A DNA stretch of 6,543 bases, from NCBI GenBank assembly GCA_017743605.1, contig JAGHYO010000130.1:1-6543 (forward strand), read 5' to 3'. This document shows positions 5,866 through 6,543 of this stretch, in pieces (position 1 is the stretch's first letter; each line of letters opens with the position of its first letter). The notes beneath the pieces are model-generated. The model saw only the letters and a list, made by a program, of their open reading frames with translations. It had not been told where the DNA came from and ran no database searches. A program made the translations under genes and the position numbers. Origin of the DNA: Thermoflexus sp. (GTDB lineage: Bacteria > Chloroflexota > Anaerolineae > Thermoflexales > Thermoflexaceae).

Positions 5866-6543
5866 TCATTCTCGAACCGACTCGTGCCAGCTTTGCAAAA
5901 AGTAGTTGCTGAGGACGCTGACCACCGCAAAAAGCACGATTCCCACCACCGCCGAGCAGATCGTGGCGGCGAAGAGGGTGGACATCTGCAAACGGCTGGC
6001 CGCATTCACCAGCACGAAACCTAGGCCCGCTCGGTTGCCTCCGGCCCCGGCGAAATACTCGCCCACGATGACCCCGATCACCGCCAGCCCACTGGCGATC
6101 CGCAATCCGGTGAAGAAGAAGGGCAAGGAGTAGGGCAGCCGCAGCTTGAAAAGCGACTGGACCGGGGTCGCGCCGTAAAAGGTGAAGAGCTGTTTGAGCG
6201 AGGCGTCGGTGGAGCGCAACCCGATGGTGGTGTTGGCGATCACCGGGAACACCGCTATCAGGATGCCGATGGCGATGATTGAGGGCAGACCGATGCCGAA
6301 CCAGATGATGATGATCGGTGCGACGGCGATCACCGGGATGGTCTGGAGCACCACCGTGTAGGGGAAAAAAGCTTTATAGAGAAAGGGGATGCTCGAGAGG
6401 AGCAAGGCCACCACGGCCCCGATCAGGGCCGCCAGCAAAAAGGCGAACACCGCCGCCCGCAGGGTGATAAGGGCCGCGGTGGAAAGGATCGCCCAGTTCT
6501 CCTGAAAGGCCGCCACCACGTGGGCTGGGGCTGGAACCAGATA
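5866..6543 (-). CDS. ABC transporter permease, NitT/TauT/ThiX type (cut by right edge)
   Basis: 225 residues are in the window, and the reading frame stays open to the last base, so the true start lies beyond the right edge. The GTG at 6519 is unlikely to be the start, because the residues before it (YLVPAPAHVVAAF) match the conserved 'LxPsPxxV' segment ahead of the first core helix in this family. Five or so transmembrane helices follow. The cytoplasmic EAA-type loop that docks the ATPase is clear: FYGATPVQSLFKLRLPYS then LPFFFTGLRIASG. These permeases import small solutes together with a periplasmic binding protein, here encoded 14 nt downstream, and an ATPase. The ATPase gene is not in this window and would be expected upstream. 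The TGA stop at 5866-5868 overlaps a minor ATG of the binding-protein frame. Confidence 0.94.
   Translation of the reverse strand, partial: YLVPAPAHVVAAFQENWAILSTAALITLRAAVFAFLLAALIGAVVALLLSSIPFLYKAFFPYTVVLQTIPVIAVAPIIIIWFGIGLPSIIAIGILIAVFPVIANTTIGLRSTDASLKQLFTFYGATPVQSLFKLRLPYSLPFFFTGLRIASGLAVIGVIVGEYFAGAGGNRAGLGFVLVNAASRLQMSTLFAATICSAVVGIVLFAVVSVLSNYFLQSWHESVRE

Noticed and set aside
5849..5869. Upstream ATG at 5869 for the binding protein, overlapping the permease stop as ATGA
   Set aside because: It would add MSRRRT before the signal peptide and has no ribosome site, whereas the ATG at 5851 has AGGAGG at ideal spacing.
5297..5905. 202-codon plus-strand ORF
   Set aside because: Antisense shadow of the substrate-binding protein, His/Arg/Gly-rich with no domain.

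Overview
All genes supported in this window lie on the minus strand and read right to left as one compact block. The DNA is GC-rich (roughly 60-65% G+C by eye), with dense gene packing, 4-nt stop/start overlaps, some GTG/TTG starts and very frequent CTCGAG hexamers. This suggests a thermophile of the Thermus/Meiothermus kind (Deinococcota). That guess rests on style only, since no rRNA or other marker gene is present.

Layout in transcription order. (1) 5866-6543: an ABC-transporter permease of the NitT/TauT/ThiX type, cut by the right edge. (2) 4895-5851: its periplasmic binding protein, of the NMT1/THI5-like family. (3) 4849-4894: a short gap with a hairpin followed by four T, a possible attenuator. 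(4) 4513-4848 and 4079-4516: two small membrane proteins that are clear tandem paralogues and overlap by ATGA. (5) 3250-4026: a creatininase-family metal amidohydrolase. (6) 2060-3253: a cytosine-deaminase-like amidohydrolase with a full set of active-site residues, overlapping the previous gene by GTGA. (7) 670-1896: a second cytosine-deaminase-like protein that has lost several catalytic residues. (8) 490-657: a possible 55-residue small ORF. (9) 1-475: the N-terminal third or so of a PCMH-type FAD-linked oxidase, cut by the left edge.

How the genes may work together: the binding protein and permease would import a small, probably nitrogen-containing ring compound. NMT1/THI5-like binding proteins in other bacteria carry thiamine-type pyrimidines, riboflavin and similar molecules. 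The creatininase-family and cytosine-deaminase-like enzymes hydrolyse cyclic amides, formamides or amino groups on such rings, and the flavoprotein would oxidise a substrate or product. The substrate cannot be read from the sequence. The most distinctive points are the active-site-degenerate paralogue of a CodA-like deaminase beside an intact one, and the pair of uncharacterised small membrane proteins placed between the transporter and the enzymes.

No tRNA, rRNA, CRISPR array, insertion sequence or recognisable riboswitch was seen. No convincing promoter was found, and the main promoter is probably beyond the right edge.
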